64,000 nucleotides of DNA from Parvibaculum sp002684405. Lineage in GTDB: Bacteria; Pseudomonadota; Alphaproteobacteria; Parvibaculales; Parvibaculaceae. The notes beneath the pieces are model-generated. The model saw nothing but the letters and a program-made list of their open reading frames with translations. It made no database searches and was not told the DNA's origin. A program made the position numbers and the translations under genes. Shown piece after piece: positions 34,181-42,784 of the stretch (positions are counted from its first letter, which is position 1; each line of letters begins with the position of its first letter). Where the stretch lies: positions 248,001 to 312,000 of the forward strand of contig OZ223205.1 in NCBI GenBank assembly GCA_965140395.1, in the 5' to 3' direction.

Positions 34181-35110
34181 TTATTCGGCCATGGCGGGCG
34201 GGGCGTCCGGGCCCCATTGCGCGCCCATCAGCGCATCGATCCCCGCCTTGCCGGGCGGCGTTTCATTGTTGAAGAGATCGCCATCGGTCCAGTGCTCGAC
34301 CTTGTGGCCCCAGGGGTCCCGCCAGTAGTCGAAGATCTGGCTCCCAAGGATGTGCCGTCCGACGCCCCAGACATGGGCCGCGCCCGCCTGTTCCAGATGG
34401 CTGTGACCGGCCATCAGGTCGTCGAAATTCGCGACCTGCCAGGCGGCATGGTTGAAGCCCGGCTTGCCCGTGCCGACGAGAAAGAGCGTGTGGTGATCGA
34501 CATAGCGCTCGCCGCCATCGCAGCGCAGGAAGGCGCCAAGCGGCGCGTCGGGCGCAAGCTCGATTTCGTCCGAGGTGACGAAGCCGAGCCGGGCCTTGTA
34601 CCAGGCCTCGCTCGCGCGGAAATCGGTGACGTCGAGCACGGCATGGCCGAGACGCATGACATGCGACGGCCCCGCCGCGATGCGCTTCGTCGCGCCAAGC
34701 CGCGGGTACCGGTCGTCGGCATTGAAGGAAAGCGGTTCCGGCAAAGGCAGCGGATCGGCAGGCGTCTGCCCCGCCACCACATCGATGGGGAAACCGTCCA
34801 GATCGGTCAGCCGCACGCGGGCACCGCCGCCCGGCGCATCGGATGCTTCCACGGCGAGCCCCTCGGCTTCGGCGAGCTTTTGAAGATCGCCTTCGTTCGC
34901 CGCATAAAAGCCGAGCCCGACGAAGCCGGCCTCGCCCTTATGCGTCACATGGCAGAAGGGTGCCGGACCGTTCGCCCGCATGTAAAGCGTGTCCTCGCTG
35001 CGGCCGGCCACATGCAGGCCGAAATCCTTGAGGAACGCCTCCATCCGGTCGAGGTCGGGCGCGGAAAAACGGACATAGGCAATGTCCGTCGCCTTGATGA
35101 TGCTGCTCAT
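34181..35110 (-). CDS. Type I extradiol (catechol) dioxygenase, two-domain VOC protein
   Basis: The 309-residue protein consists of two vicinal-oxygen-chelate modules. The likely iron ligands are His156 (RLGHAVLDV), His221 (FNHAAWQV) and Glu272 (GHKVEHWTDGD); their spacing of 65 and 51 residues matches BphC-type enzymes. His206 in VDHHTLFL and Tyr262 fit the second-sphere positions. It should cleave a catecholic ring next to the diol. It follows the TetR gene after 23 bases; ATG 35110 has GGAGG upstream. Confidence 0.92.
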   Translation of the reverse strand: MSSIIKATDIAYVRFSAPDLDRMEAFLKDFGLHVAGRSEDTLYMRANGPAPFCHVTHKGEAGFVGLGFYAANEGDLQKLAEAEGLAVEASDAPGGGARVRLTDLDGFPIDVVAGQTPADPLPLPEPLSFNADDRYPRLGATKRIAAGPSHVMRLGHAVLDVTDFRASEAWYKARLGFVTSDEIELAPDAPLGAFLRCDGGERYVDHHTLFLVGTGKPGFNHAAWQVANFDDLMAGHSHLEQAGAAHVWGVGRHILGSQIFDYWRDPWGHKVEHWTDGDLFNNETPPGKAGIDALMGAQWGPDAPPAMAE

Positions 35111-35133
35111 GGTCTCCTCCTTATGCGGCCTGC

Positions 35134-35820
35134 TCACGACGCCTTGCGAAAAACGGCAAGACGGGAAACGTCGAAAGGGCGCGTCAAAACATTGTCGATC
35201 TCGGCCGGTGACAGACCGAACCCCTGAAGCAGCATGACCGCCATGTTCCGGGCATAGCCCTCGCCGCGTGCGACCTCCTCCGGCGCGCCGCCATGGATGA
35301 GCGCCGCCAGTCCCGCGGTCGCCACACCAAGCACGAAATGAAGAACGGTCTCCCGGTCAGCCGCCGCGATACGGCCTTTGGCAAGGCCGTCGTCGATATC
35401 GCCGAGCAGATGCTGGTTCAGCCCGCGATGCATATCGATGCCGCCGTCATAGATGCGGGACAGCATCTGCGCCTTCACAGGGTCGAGCACGGTCATGGCC
35501 CAATAGAGCCTGACGCCGCGCGATATCCGCTCCGCCGGATCCTCAATCCCCTGATTGAGTTCCTCGACCGCACCGTTGATTTCCGCGCGGATGGTGCGGG
35601 CGACCTCGCGGGCGATCTCCAATCGGTCGGTGAAGTAATTGTAGAAGGTGCCTTTGGCGACGCCCGCCGTCTCGACGATCTCGTCGATGGTGGTGGCGTC
35701 CACGCCCTGCCGGGCGAAAAGACGCATCGCCGCCTCGACCAGAATCTGCCGCATGCGCTCACGCCGGCGCGAAACCACCGGCCCATCCGTCGCGGATTTT
35801 ACAAGGCGTTCTCCAGCCAC
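35134..35820 (-). CDS. TetR-family regulator of the meta-cleavage operon
   Basis: The HTH region is FARQGVDATTIDEIVETAGVAKGTFYNYFTDRLEIAREV. The C-terminal domain is of the TetR_C type with LDPVKAQMLSRIYDGG and LVLGVATAGLAALIHGG-like helices. The start is GTG at 35820. It is the first gene of the operon, and two adjacent palindromes lie just upstream, so it probably controls its own operon. The inducer is likely the aromatic substrate or an intermediate. Confidence 0.88.
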   Translation of the reverse strand: MAGERLVKSATDGPVVSRRRERMRQILVEAAMRLFARQGVDATTIDEIVETAGVAKGTFYNYFTDRLEIAREVARTIRAEINGAVEELNQGIEDPAERISRGVRLYWAMTVLDPVKAQMLSRIYDGGIDMHRGLNQHLLGDIDDGLAKGRIAAADRETVLHFVLGVATAGLAALIHGGAPEEVARGEGYARNMAVMLLQGFGLSPAEIDNVLTRPFDVSRLAVFRKAS

Positions 35821-35841
35821 AAGGCTCCTCCCGAAACTCGA

Positions 35842-35859
35842 TATGACTATATAGTCATA
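35842..35859. promoter_or_regulatory. Perfect palindromic operator, proximal
   Basis: TATGACTAT-ATAGTCATA is a perfect 18-bp palindrome 22 bases before the TetR start. Its core TGACTA-WW-TAGTCA is shared with the adjoining site. Confidence 0.8.
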
Positions 35860-35880
35860 ATTTGACTAATTAGTCAAATT
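35859..35880. promoter_or_regulatory. Perfect palindromic operator, distal
   Basis: AATTTGACTAA-TTAGTCAAATT is a perfect 22-bp palindrome with the same TGACTA-WW-TAGTCA core. Its centre is 19 bp from that of the proximal site. Confidence 0.8.
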
Positions 35881-35913
35881 TAGGAGTCGGCGACACCGGA
35901 ACGGGCAAAAGAA

Positions 35914-35944
35914 AAGGGCGGCACCCGTTTCCGGGGCCGCCCTT
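35914..35944 (-). terminator. Rho-independent terminator of the RND exporter gene
   Basis: AAGGGCGGC / GCCGCCCTT form a 9-bp stem with an inner CCCG/CGGG extension; TTC TTTT follows on the minus strand, 27 bases after the RND stop. Confidence 0.75.
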
Positions 35945-35970
35945 ATTCAGCGTTTATGTAAAGCGCGGGG

Positions 35971-38334
35971 TCAGTGACCGCGCTTGATGGCACTGGCCTC
36001 TTCCGGCGAAAGCGGCTCGCGCTTCAGCGGGAAGAAATACTCCACCACCGCGACCAGGGCGGGCAGCAGGGTCACCGCACCGACCATGTTCACGATGAAC
36101 ATGAAGGTGAGCAGCAGGCCCATATCCGCCTGGAACTTGAGCGCGGAGAAGATCCAGGTGGACACACCGATCGCCAGCGTACCGCCGGTGAACATGGTGG
36201 CCGAACCCACATCGTTCAGCGCCTGCAGATAGGCTTCGTAAGGCGTCAGCCCCATGCGCAGGTAGCGCTGGATACGGTTGTATTCGTAAATACCGTAGTC
36301 CACGCCGATACCCACCGCGATGGCCAGCACCGGCAGCGTGGAGATCTTGAGGCCGATACCGAAGGCCGTCAGGAACCAGTCGCCGATGATGGTCGAGAGG
36401 ATCAGCGGCAGCACGCAAACCAGCGACCCGCGCCATTCCCGATAGGTGAGGATCACGAGCGACATCACCACCAGATACACATAGAGCAGCATCGGAAGTT
36501 CCGAACTCGCCACTTCATGGTTGGTCGCCGCCACGATCGGCACGTTACCCGTACCGATGAGCAGGTCCATATCGTCGCGGGCATTCTCGGGATTGGCCTT
36601 CCACTTCTCGACCGCGCCGACGACCGTGTTCACGGTCTTCGCCTTCGTATCGGTCAGGAAGATCTGGATGGCCGCCGTCGTACAATCGGCATTCACCAGA
36701 CCCGTGGAGCTACCCACGCTGGACGTCGCCTGGGCAAGCGCGGCGGGGTTCCGCGGCAGCGCCTGCCATTTCAGGTTGCCTTCCTGCCACAGCGCATTGA
36801 TCTGCTTGCCGACGATGGGCAGAGACACCACCGACTGCACGCCCGGGACATTGCGCATGTACCAGGAGAACCGCTCCAGATAGTGCATCTTGGAGTAGTC
36901 GATACAGATCACCTGGTTCTTCGTTTCGGCAATCACACCGAGCACGTTGAGACCGAGCGAGAAATGTTCGGCGATGTAGCGGCTATCGCGGTTATAGCGG
37001 CTGTCCGGCCAAAGCTCGCCGGCACCGGCATGCACGTCGCCGATCTGCTTGTCGCGGGACTCGTAAAGACCGACCATGCCGATCACGAAGCAGATGGTCA
37101 CGAAGACCATCGCCACGCGCGGCCGGGCAAGACTGGCAAGATACGGCCAGAGATGGGCACGCGTCGCCATCGCCTTGCGGACCTTCTCGCCATATTCCGG
37201 GCCGGGCGCGATGTAGGACACGAGCAGCGGCAGCATGATCAGGTTGGAAATGATCTTGAAGCCGATACCGATGGAGGCCGTCACCGACAGCTCTTTGATC
37301 ATGCCGATCGGAATGATGTAGAGCGTCGCGAAACCGGCCAGCGTCGTCAGCAGCGCCACGGAGCCCGGACGCAGCAGGAAGGAGAAGGTCGCGCGCGCGG
37401 CCTGTTCCTTGTCGAGGCCGGCGGCCATTTCCGCGCCCACCATGTTCACCTGCTGCACGCCATGGCTAACGCCGATGGCGAAGACCAGGAACGGCACCAG
37501 CACCGCGAGCGGGTCGAGGCCATAACCGAGAATATGCAGCAAGCCGAACTGCCAGATCACCGAACACAGCGAGGCGCCCACCGTCACCACCGTCAGCGGC
37601 AGCGAGCGGCAATAGAGCCAGAGCATGAAACATGTGAGCAGGAAGGCGACGATGAAGAAGTACACCACCGATTTCGCGCCATCCGCGATATCGCCGGTGA
37701 GCTTCGCGAAGCCGACGATTTTCACATCGGTGTTCGCATCGACATATTTGTCGCGAATGTCTTTTTCGAGCTTGGCCGCCACGTCGAAATAGTTGAGCGG
37801 CTTCTGCGTCTCGGGGTTCACATCGAGAAGCTCGGCCCGGATCATCGCCGACTTGAAGTCGGAGGAGACCAGACGGCCCGGCAGGTTCGCCCGCAGCACG
37901 TTCTTCATCACGCGCTGGATGCTCGCCTCGTCCGGCTTGAAGTTTGCCGGAATGACGTCGCCGGCTTCCAGGCCCTGCTCCGTCACCGCGATATAGCGCG
38001 TGTTCGGCGTCCAAAGAGAGGTCACCGTATGACGAGCAACGCCTGGGATGTAGAACACATCGTCGGTGGCGTCCTTCAGCTTACCCAGAAACTCCGGGGT
38101 GAAGATGTCACCCTTCTTGTTTTCCAGGACGACGAGGATGCGGTTACCGCCGCCGAAGCCTTCGGAATATTTGAAGAAATTCTCGATATACGGATTATCG
38201 ATCGGAAGCATCTTCGTGAAGCCTGCATCCATCCGCAGGTTCAGGGCGAAGTAGCCCATCACCACCGTCATGATACCGAGCGCGATCAGAATGACCGTAC
38301 GCAGGGCAAACACGATGTTTTCAATACGCTGCAA
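35971..38334 (-). CDS. RND-superfamily (MMPL/HAE3-type) exporter
   Basis: The 787-residue protein has the two-repeat RND layout: one N-terminal helix (FALRTVILIALGIMTVVMGYFAL), a periplasmic domain, a five-helix block with FAIGVSHGVQQVNM, a second periplasmic domain and a second block with AVGIGVDYGIYEYNRIQRYLR. Such MMPL proteins export lipids, hopanoids or steroid-like compounds. The start is TTG 38334 with a strong GGGGAGG site five bases away. It is monocistronic with its own terminator, next to the aromatic operon. The substrate is unknown. Confidence 0.88.
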   Translation of the reverse strand: MQRIENIVFALRTVILIALGIMTVVMGYFALNLRMDAGFTKMLPIDNPYIENFFKYSEGFGGGNRILVVLENKKGDIFTPEFLGKLKDATDDVFYIPGVARHTVTSLWTPNTRYIAVTEQGLEAGDVIPANFKPDEASIQRVMKNVLRANLPGRLVSSDFKSAMIRAELLDVNPETQKPLNYFDVAAKLEKDIRDKYVDANTDVKIVGFAKLTGDIADGAKSVVYFFIVAFLLTCFMLWLYCRSLPLTVVTVGASLCSVIWQFGLLHILGYGLDPLAVLVPFLVFAIGVSHGVQQVNMVGAEMAAGLDKEQAARATFSFLLRPGSVALLTTLAGFATLYIIPIGMIKELSVTASIGIGFKIISNLIMLPLLVSYIAPGPEYGEKVRKAMATRAHLWPYLASLARPRVAMVFVTICFVIGMVGLYESRDKQIGDVHAGAGELWPDSRYNRDSRYIAEHFSLGLNVLGVIAETKNQVICIDYSKMHYLERFSWYMRNVPGVQSVVSLPIVGKQINALWQEGNLKWQALPRNPAALAQATSSVGSSTGLVNADCTTAAIQIFLTDTKAKTVNTVVGAVEKWKANPENARDDMDLLIGTGNVPIVAATNHEVASSELPMLLYVYLVVMSLVILTYREWRGSLVCVLPLILSTIIGDWFLTAFGIGLKISTLPVLAIAVGIGVDYGIYEYNRIQRYLRMGLTPYEAYLQALNDVGSATMFTGGTLAIGVSTWIFSALKFQADMGLLLTFMFIVNMVGAVTLLPALVAVVEYFFPLKREPLSPEEASAIKRGH

Positions 38335-38946
38335 AATAACCTCCCCTTGGGACGAGCATCCTTTTGCAAGAGGATGCCTCGAAGGTCACATCAAACCGCT
38401 GGAGCGTTCGCTCTTCTTTTTGTTCTTTAGGTACGTGCCCTGAAAGGCGCGTACCCGATTGCCCGACATCCGTTCCCACTTGATCGTCACTGCGCCCGTA
38501 ACCATCTGTTTTTTTATGACGCAGTCGAGGCAGACAGCCTCGGGACCGGCAAACGTCCTTCCATCGCCCAGTTGACGCTGGAGGTGAAGGATCGCCTTTC
38601 GGGGGGTCTCGTTTGCAAGAGGGCCCCCAACCGGGCGGCTCTCCATATCACGACACGTCTGATTGGCACAGTCCCATTGTCAATCAAAATTGCTGGCAAA
38701 TTGTATTGATGCCGGATCTTCCTCTTCAGACTGCACAATTCTATAGGCGACGGGGGCGTTACACTTCATTACGCTTAGTTAATGCGGTGTCGCACTCCGT
38801 AGTTGATTCAAACAATGTCCGTTCGGGACACGCCGACCCGTCTTCCTCGCCGAATTTGATCCAGGTCTCTGTGCCGCGCCGACAAAGCTGGTAATGGCTG
38901 CTACTTCTATGTGAGTCCGTTCAACTCAATACATCCGCGAGGCCCC
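38335..38946. other. 612-nt non-coding region, lower in GC than its surroundings
   Basis: I see no supported gene. The stretch holds the RND leader (ribosome site at 38340-38346), a small hairpin CGAGGC-AGACA-GCCTCG at 38526-38542 and a seven-T run near 38510. An inverted repeat TGTCC-GTTCG-GGACA lies at 38816-38830, about 115 bases before the ABC operon, and could be an operator. Open frames here lack ribosome sites and have weaker GC bias at third positions than the genes around. Confidence 0.55.
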
Positions 38947-40005
38947 ATGTCCGAGCTGCCGATCTATCAGGATCCTCGTTACAGAAAATACCTGGCCGCC
39001 CTGATTGCGGTCCTCGTCGCATCGGCTGCGGGGTATTACTGGTATGCCAGCCTGCAGGACGGCCTTCCCGACGGGATCGCCATGTCGAACGGGCGGATCG
39101 AGGCCGAACAGGTCAATGTGGCCACGAAATATGCCGGACGCGTAGACGACATCTATGTGCGGGAAGGCGATTTCGTGGAGGCCGGCCAGAAGGTCGCGTC
39201 CATGGACGCCGTCCAGACCAGGGCCCAGGTGGCCGCGGCCAAAGCCGAAGTCAGCCGCGCCGAACATGCCAAGGCGCAGGCCGTGGCGGCCATCGCCCAG
39301 CGCAAGGCGGAACTCGATCTCGCCAGGGCCGAATATCAGCGCGCGGTCACCCTGAACCGGAAAGGACATCTTTCCACCGAAACGCTCGACCAGCGCCGGG
39401 CGAGGCTCCGCTCCGCCGAGGCCGCGCTCACCACCTCCCAGGCCGCGGAAGCGGAAGCCGCCTCCGCCATCGAAGCCGCCAGGGCCCGGTTCGACCAGTT
39501 GCAGAACATGCTGGACGACATGGACCTCGTCGCGCCGCGCGCAGGCCGCGTCCAGTACCGTGTCGCCGAACCCGGCGAAGTCCTTGCCGCGGGCGGCACC
39601 GTCGTCACGCTGCTCGATGTCTCCGACGTCTATATGACGATCTTCCTGCCCGCCCGCGAGGCAGGCCGCCTCTCGCTTGGCGGCGAGGCCCGGCTGATCC
39701 TCGATCCGGCCGCCGATTACGTCATCCCCGCAAAGGTGACCTTCGTCTCCAGCGAGGCGCAATTCACGCCGAAATCGGTGGAGACGCAGGAAGAGCGCGA
39801 CAATCTGATGTTCCGGGTCAAACTCAGCATCGACCCCGACCTGCTCGCCCGCTTCGAAAAACGCGTGAAGACCGGCGTGCGCGGCGTCGGCTATGTGAAG
39901 CTCGATCCCGCGACCGCCTGGCCCGACCGGCTGAAGGTCGCGCTTCCCGAAAGCACGCCCGCGCAAAGCGTCCCGGCGGGCGGCGCCGGATCGGATCAGG
40001 GCTGA
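38947..40005 (+). CDS. YhiI/HlyD-type membrane fusion protein of an ABC exporter
   Basis: The 352-residue adaptor has an N-terminal helix (YLAALIAVLVASAAGYYWYA), a lipoyl half (NGRIEAEQVNVATKYAGRV), an Ala/Glu-rich coiled-coil hairpin, the second half (DLVAPRAGRVQYRVAEPGEVLAAGG) and a beta-barrel domain. It matches YhiI, the partner of the RbbA-YhhJ ABC exporter. ATG 38947 has GAGG upstream. The ATPase gene follows after 16 bases. Confidence 0.88.
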   Translation: MSELPIYQDPRYRKYLAALIAVLVASAAGYYWYASLQDGLPDGIAMSNGRIEAEQVNVATKYAGRVDDIYVREGDFVEAGQKVASMDAVQTRAQVAAAKAEVSRAEHAKAQAVAAIAQRKAELDLARAEYQRAVTLNRKGHLSTETLDQRRARLRSAEAALTTSQAAEAEAASAIEAARARFDQLQNMLDDMDLVAPRAGRVQYRVAEPGEVLAAGGTVVTLLDVSDVYMTIFLPAREAGRLSLGGEARLILDPAADYVIPAKVTFVSSEAQFTPKSVETQEERDNLMFRVKLSIDPDLLARFEKRVKTGVRGVGYVKLDPATAWPDRLKVALPESTPAQSVPAGGAGSDQG

Positions 40006-40021
40006 TAAGGGGAACGGCACC

Positions 40022-42784
40022 ATGAAGGATGTCGTCCCGACCGTCGCCCCGAACGTCGCACGGATCCAGTCCCTCACCCATCGATACGGGGATAATGCCG
40101 CGCTGGAGGATGTGTCTCTCGACATTCCCGCCGGCTGCATGGCCGGGCTCATCGGGCCGGACGGCGTCGGCAAATCGACGCTGCTGGCCATTCTGGCGGG
40201 CGTCCGACAGATCCAGTCGGGAAAGGTGAGCGTGCTGGACGGCGATATGCGCAACCGCGCCCATCGCAGCCGCTGCCACATCCGCATCGCCTATATGCCG
40301 CAAGGCCTCGGCAAGAACCTCTATCCGACGCTGAGCGTGGAAGAAAACCTCGATTTCTTCGGCCGGCTGTTCGGCCTGTCCGCCGAGGCAAGACGCGAGC
40401 GCATCGACGAGCTTCTCACCGCGACCGGGCTTGCGCCGTTTCCCGATCGCGCGGTCGGGGCGCTTTCGGGCGGTATGAAGCAGAAGCTCGGCCTGTGCTG
40501 CGCGCTCATTCACGATCCCGATCTTCTCATTCTCGACGAACCGACGACCGGCGTGGACCCGCTTTCGCGCCGCCAGTTCTGGGATCTGATCGACCGCATC
40601 CGCGCCCGGCGGCGGCAGATGAGCGTGCTCGTCGCCACCGCCTATATGGAAGAAGCCGACCGGTTCGACTGGCTGGCCGCAATGGATGACGGACACATTC
40701 TCGCGACCGGCACACCGGAGGACGTCCGCCGGGCCGGCGGGCACGAGACACTCGAGGCAGCCTTTATCGCACTGTTGCCCGAAGAAAAGCGCCGGCACCA
40801 CCATACGGTAACCGTCCCTCCCCGGCATTCCGACGGCGGCACGGCAGCCATCGAAGCGAAGGGACTCACGCGTCGTTTTGGCGATTTCGTCGCGGTGGAC
40901 GATGTAAGCTTCCGCATCGAGCCCGGCGAGATCTTCGGCTTCCTCGGCTCCAATGGCTGCGGCAAGACCACCACCATGAAAATGCTGACGGGCCTGCTTC
41001 CGGTCAGCGAAGGCGAGGCCAAGCTCTTCGGCAATCCGCTCGATGCGCGCGACATGGCGACGAGACGGCGCGTCGGCTACATGTCGCAATCCTTCTCGCT
41101 CTACAGCGAACTCACCGTACGCCAGAACCTCGAGCTGCACGCCGAGCTGTTCCACATTCCGCTCGAAAAACGCGAAGCCCGTGTGGCCGAGATGCTGCAG
41201 AGCTTCGACCTCGCCCATGTCGAACACAGCCGCCCCGAAGCGCTGCCCCTCGGCATCCGCCAGCGCCTGCAGCTGGCGGTCGCCGTGATCCACAATCCCG
41301 AAATCCTCATTCTCGACGAACCCACTTCGGGGGTGGACCCGATCGCGCGCGACCAGTTCTGGCAATATCTGATCGACCTCTCCCGCCGCGACGGCGTGAC
41401 GATCTTCCTCTCCACCCATTTCATGAACGAGGCCGAACGCTGCGACCGCGTCTCGCTGATGCATGCGGGCCGCGTGCTCGCGGTCGGCGATCCTCATGCG
41501 CTTGCCGCCCAGCGCGGCGAAGAAACGCTGGAAGAGGCCTTTGTGGACTGGCTGCGCGAAGCCGCCCAACTACCGGAATTCGAAAACGCCCTGACCTCCG
41601 ATGCGCCTGATGACCTGCCCGTGGAAACCTCTGCGGCCACGACACCCCGCACAGGCCGGCGGCATTTCAGCCCGAGGCGGCTCTGGGCCTATACGCGCCG
41701 CGAGGCGATTGAGCTGCTACGCGACCCGGTCAGGCTTTCCTTCGCCCTGATGGGACCGCTCATCCTGCTCATCACGCTCGGCTATGGCATTTCCTTCGAT
41801 GTGGAGGACATTCCCTACGCCGCCTACGATCAGGACCACAGCCTGGAAAGCCGCACCCTGCTGGAAGGCTTCGAGGGATCGCGCTACTTCAAGCAAATGC
41901 CGGCCATCACCGGCCCGGCCGAACGCTACCGGCGGCTGAAAAGCAACGACATCACGCTCGCCATCGAAATCCCCTCCGATTTCGGCCGCGACCTGATCGG
42001 CGGTCGCCAGCCGGAAGTCGCCCTGCTGGTGAACGGCTCCAACCCCTTCCGGGCGGAAACGGCGATCGGCTATGCGGAAGCCATCATTGCGCAATATGCC
42101 CAGCGGCTGCGCCCACCCGGCGCGGTGGCGACGGCAACGCCTTACACCATCGAAACCCGCTTCCTCTACAATCAGGCGTTCAAGAGCGTCTATTCGATCG
42201 TGCCCGGCGGCTACATGCTGTTGATGATCCTGATCCCGGCGATCATGACGGCCGTGGGTGTGGTGCGCGAAAAAGAACTGGGCTCCATCGCCAATTTCCG
42301 CGCGACACCCGTGACACGGCTTGAATTCCTGCTCGGCAAACAACTGCCTTATGTCGCGCTGGCCTTTGCGAGCTTTCTCACGCTGCTCCTCATGGGCCGT
42401 TTTCTCTTTCATGTGCCGGTCTCCGGTTCGCTGACGGCGCTCCTCACCGGCGGGCTTCTCTATGTGTCCGCGGCAACTGCCTTCGGCCTGGTCGTCTCTT
42501 CCTTCGTGCAGAGCCAGATCGCCGCGCTATTCGCCACCGCCATTATCGCGGTAACGCCTGCCATCAACTTTTCCGGCATGCTGACACCGGTTTCGAGCCT
42601 CGAAGGGGCCTCCCGATATATCGGCAAACTCTTTCCCTCTTCCTGGTTCCAGCAGATCAGCACCGGCAGCGTCACCAAGGGGCTCGGCTTCGCCGATCTC
42701 TGGCAGAACCATGTCGCACTGGCGGCTTTCGTCGTCGGATTTCTGTTTCTGGCGCGTCTCGCCCTACGCAAGCAGGAGAAGTGA
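40022..42784 (+). CDS. RbbA/YhiH-type ABC exporter: two ATPase domains fused to an ABC-2 permease
   Basis: The 920-residue protein begins with an ATPase domain (Walker A GPDGVGKST, signature LSGGMKQKLGL, Walker B LLILDEPTTGVD). A second follows (Walker A GSNGCGKTT; its signature LPLGIRQRLQLA is less canonical; Walker B ILILDEPTSGVD). The C-terminal third is an ABC-2 type permease with one early helix, a large external loop and five helices. This domain order is that of YhiH/RbbA, which has also been studied as a ribosome-associated ATPase. The stop overlaps the next start by four bases. Confidence 0.9.
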   Translation: MKDVVPTVAPNVARIQSLTHRYGDNAALEDVSLDIPAGCMAGLIGPDGVGKSTLLAILAGVRQIQSGKVSVLDGDMRNRAHRSRCHIRIAYMPQGLGKNLYPTLSVEENLDFFGRLFGLSAEARRERIDELLTATGLAPFPDRAVGALSGGMKQKLGLCCALIHDPDLLILDEPTTGVDPLSRRQFWDLIDRIRARRRQMSVLVATAYMEEADRFDWLAAMDDGHILATGTPEDVRRAGGHETLEAAFIALLPEEKRRHHHTVTVPPRHSDGGTAAIEAKGLTRRFGDFVAVDDVSFRIEPGEIFGFLGSNGCGKTTTMKMLTGLLPVSEGEAKLFGNPLDARDMATRRRVGYMSQSFSLYSELTVRQNLELHAELFHIPLEKREARVAEMLQSFDLAHVEHSRPEALPLGIRQRLQLAVAVIHNPEILILDEPTSGVDPIARDQFWQYLIDLSRRDGVTIFLSTHFMNEAERCDRVSLMHAGRVLAVGDPHALAAQRGEETLEEAFVDWLREAAQLPEFENALTSDAPDDLPVETSAATTPRTGRRHFSPRRLWAYTRREAIELLRDPVRLSFALMGPLILLITLGYGISFDVEDIPYAAYDQDHSLESRTLLEGFEGSRYFKQMPAITGPAERYRRLKSNDITLAIEIPSDFGRDLIGGRQPEVALLVNGSNPFRAETAIGYAEAIIAQYAQRLRPPGAVATATPYTIETRFLYNQAFKSVYSIVPGGYMLLMILIPAIMTAVGVVREKELGSIANFRATPVTRLEFLLGKQLPYVALAFASFLTLLLMGRFLFHVPVSGSLTALLTGGLLYVSAATAFGLVVSSFVQSQIAALFATAIIAVTPAINFSGMLTPVSSLEGASRYIGKLFPSSWFQQISTGSVTKGLGFADLWQNHVALAAFVVGFLFLARLALRKQEK

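Noticed and set aside
35974..38430. 818-codon plus-strand open frame
   Set aside because: It is exactly antisense to the RND exporter, is His/Arg-rich and low in family features. Long antisense frames are common in GC-rich genes.
38386..38646. 86-codon minus-strand frame in the non-coding region
   Set aside because: No ribosome site precedes it, third-position GC is lower than in the neighbours, and no family is recognised.
38670..38690. TTGGCAC...TTGT as a sigma-54 promoter
   Set aside because: The distance between the GG and the second element is 14 instead of 12 bases, and the GC dinucleotide is missing.
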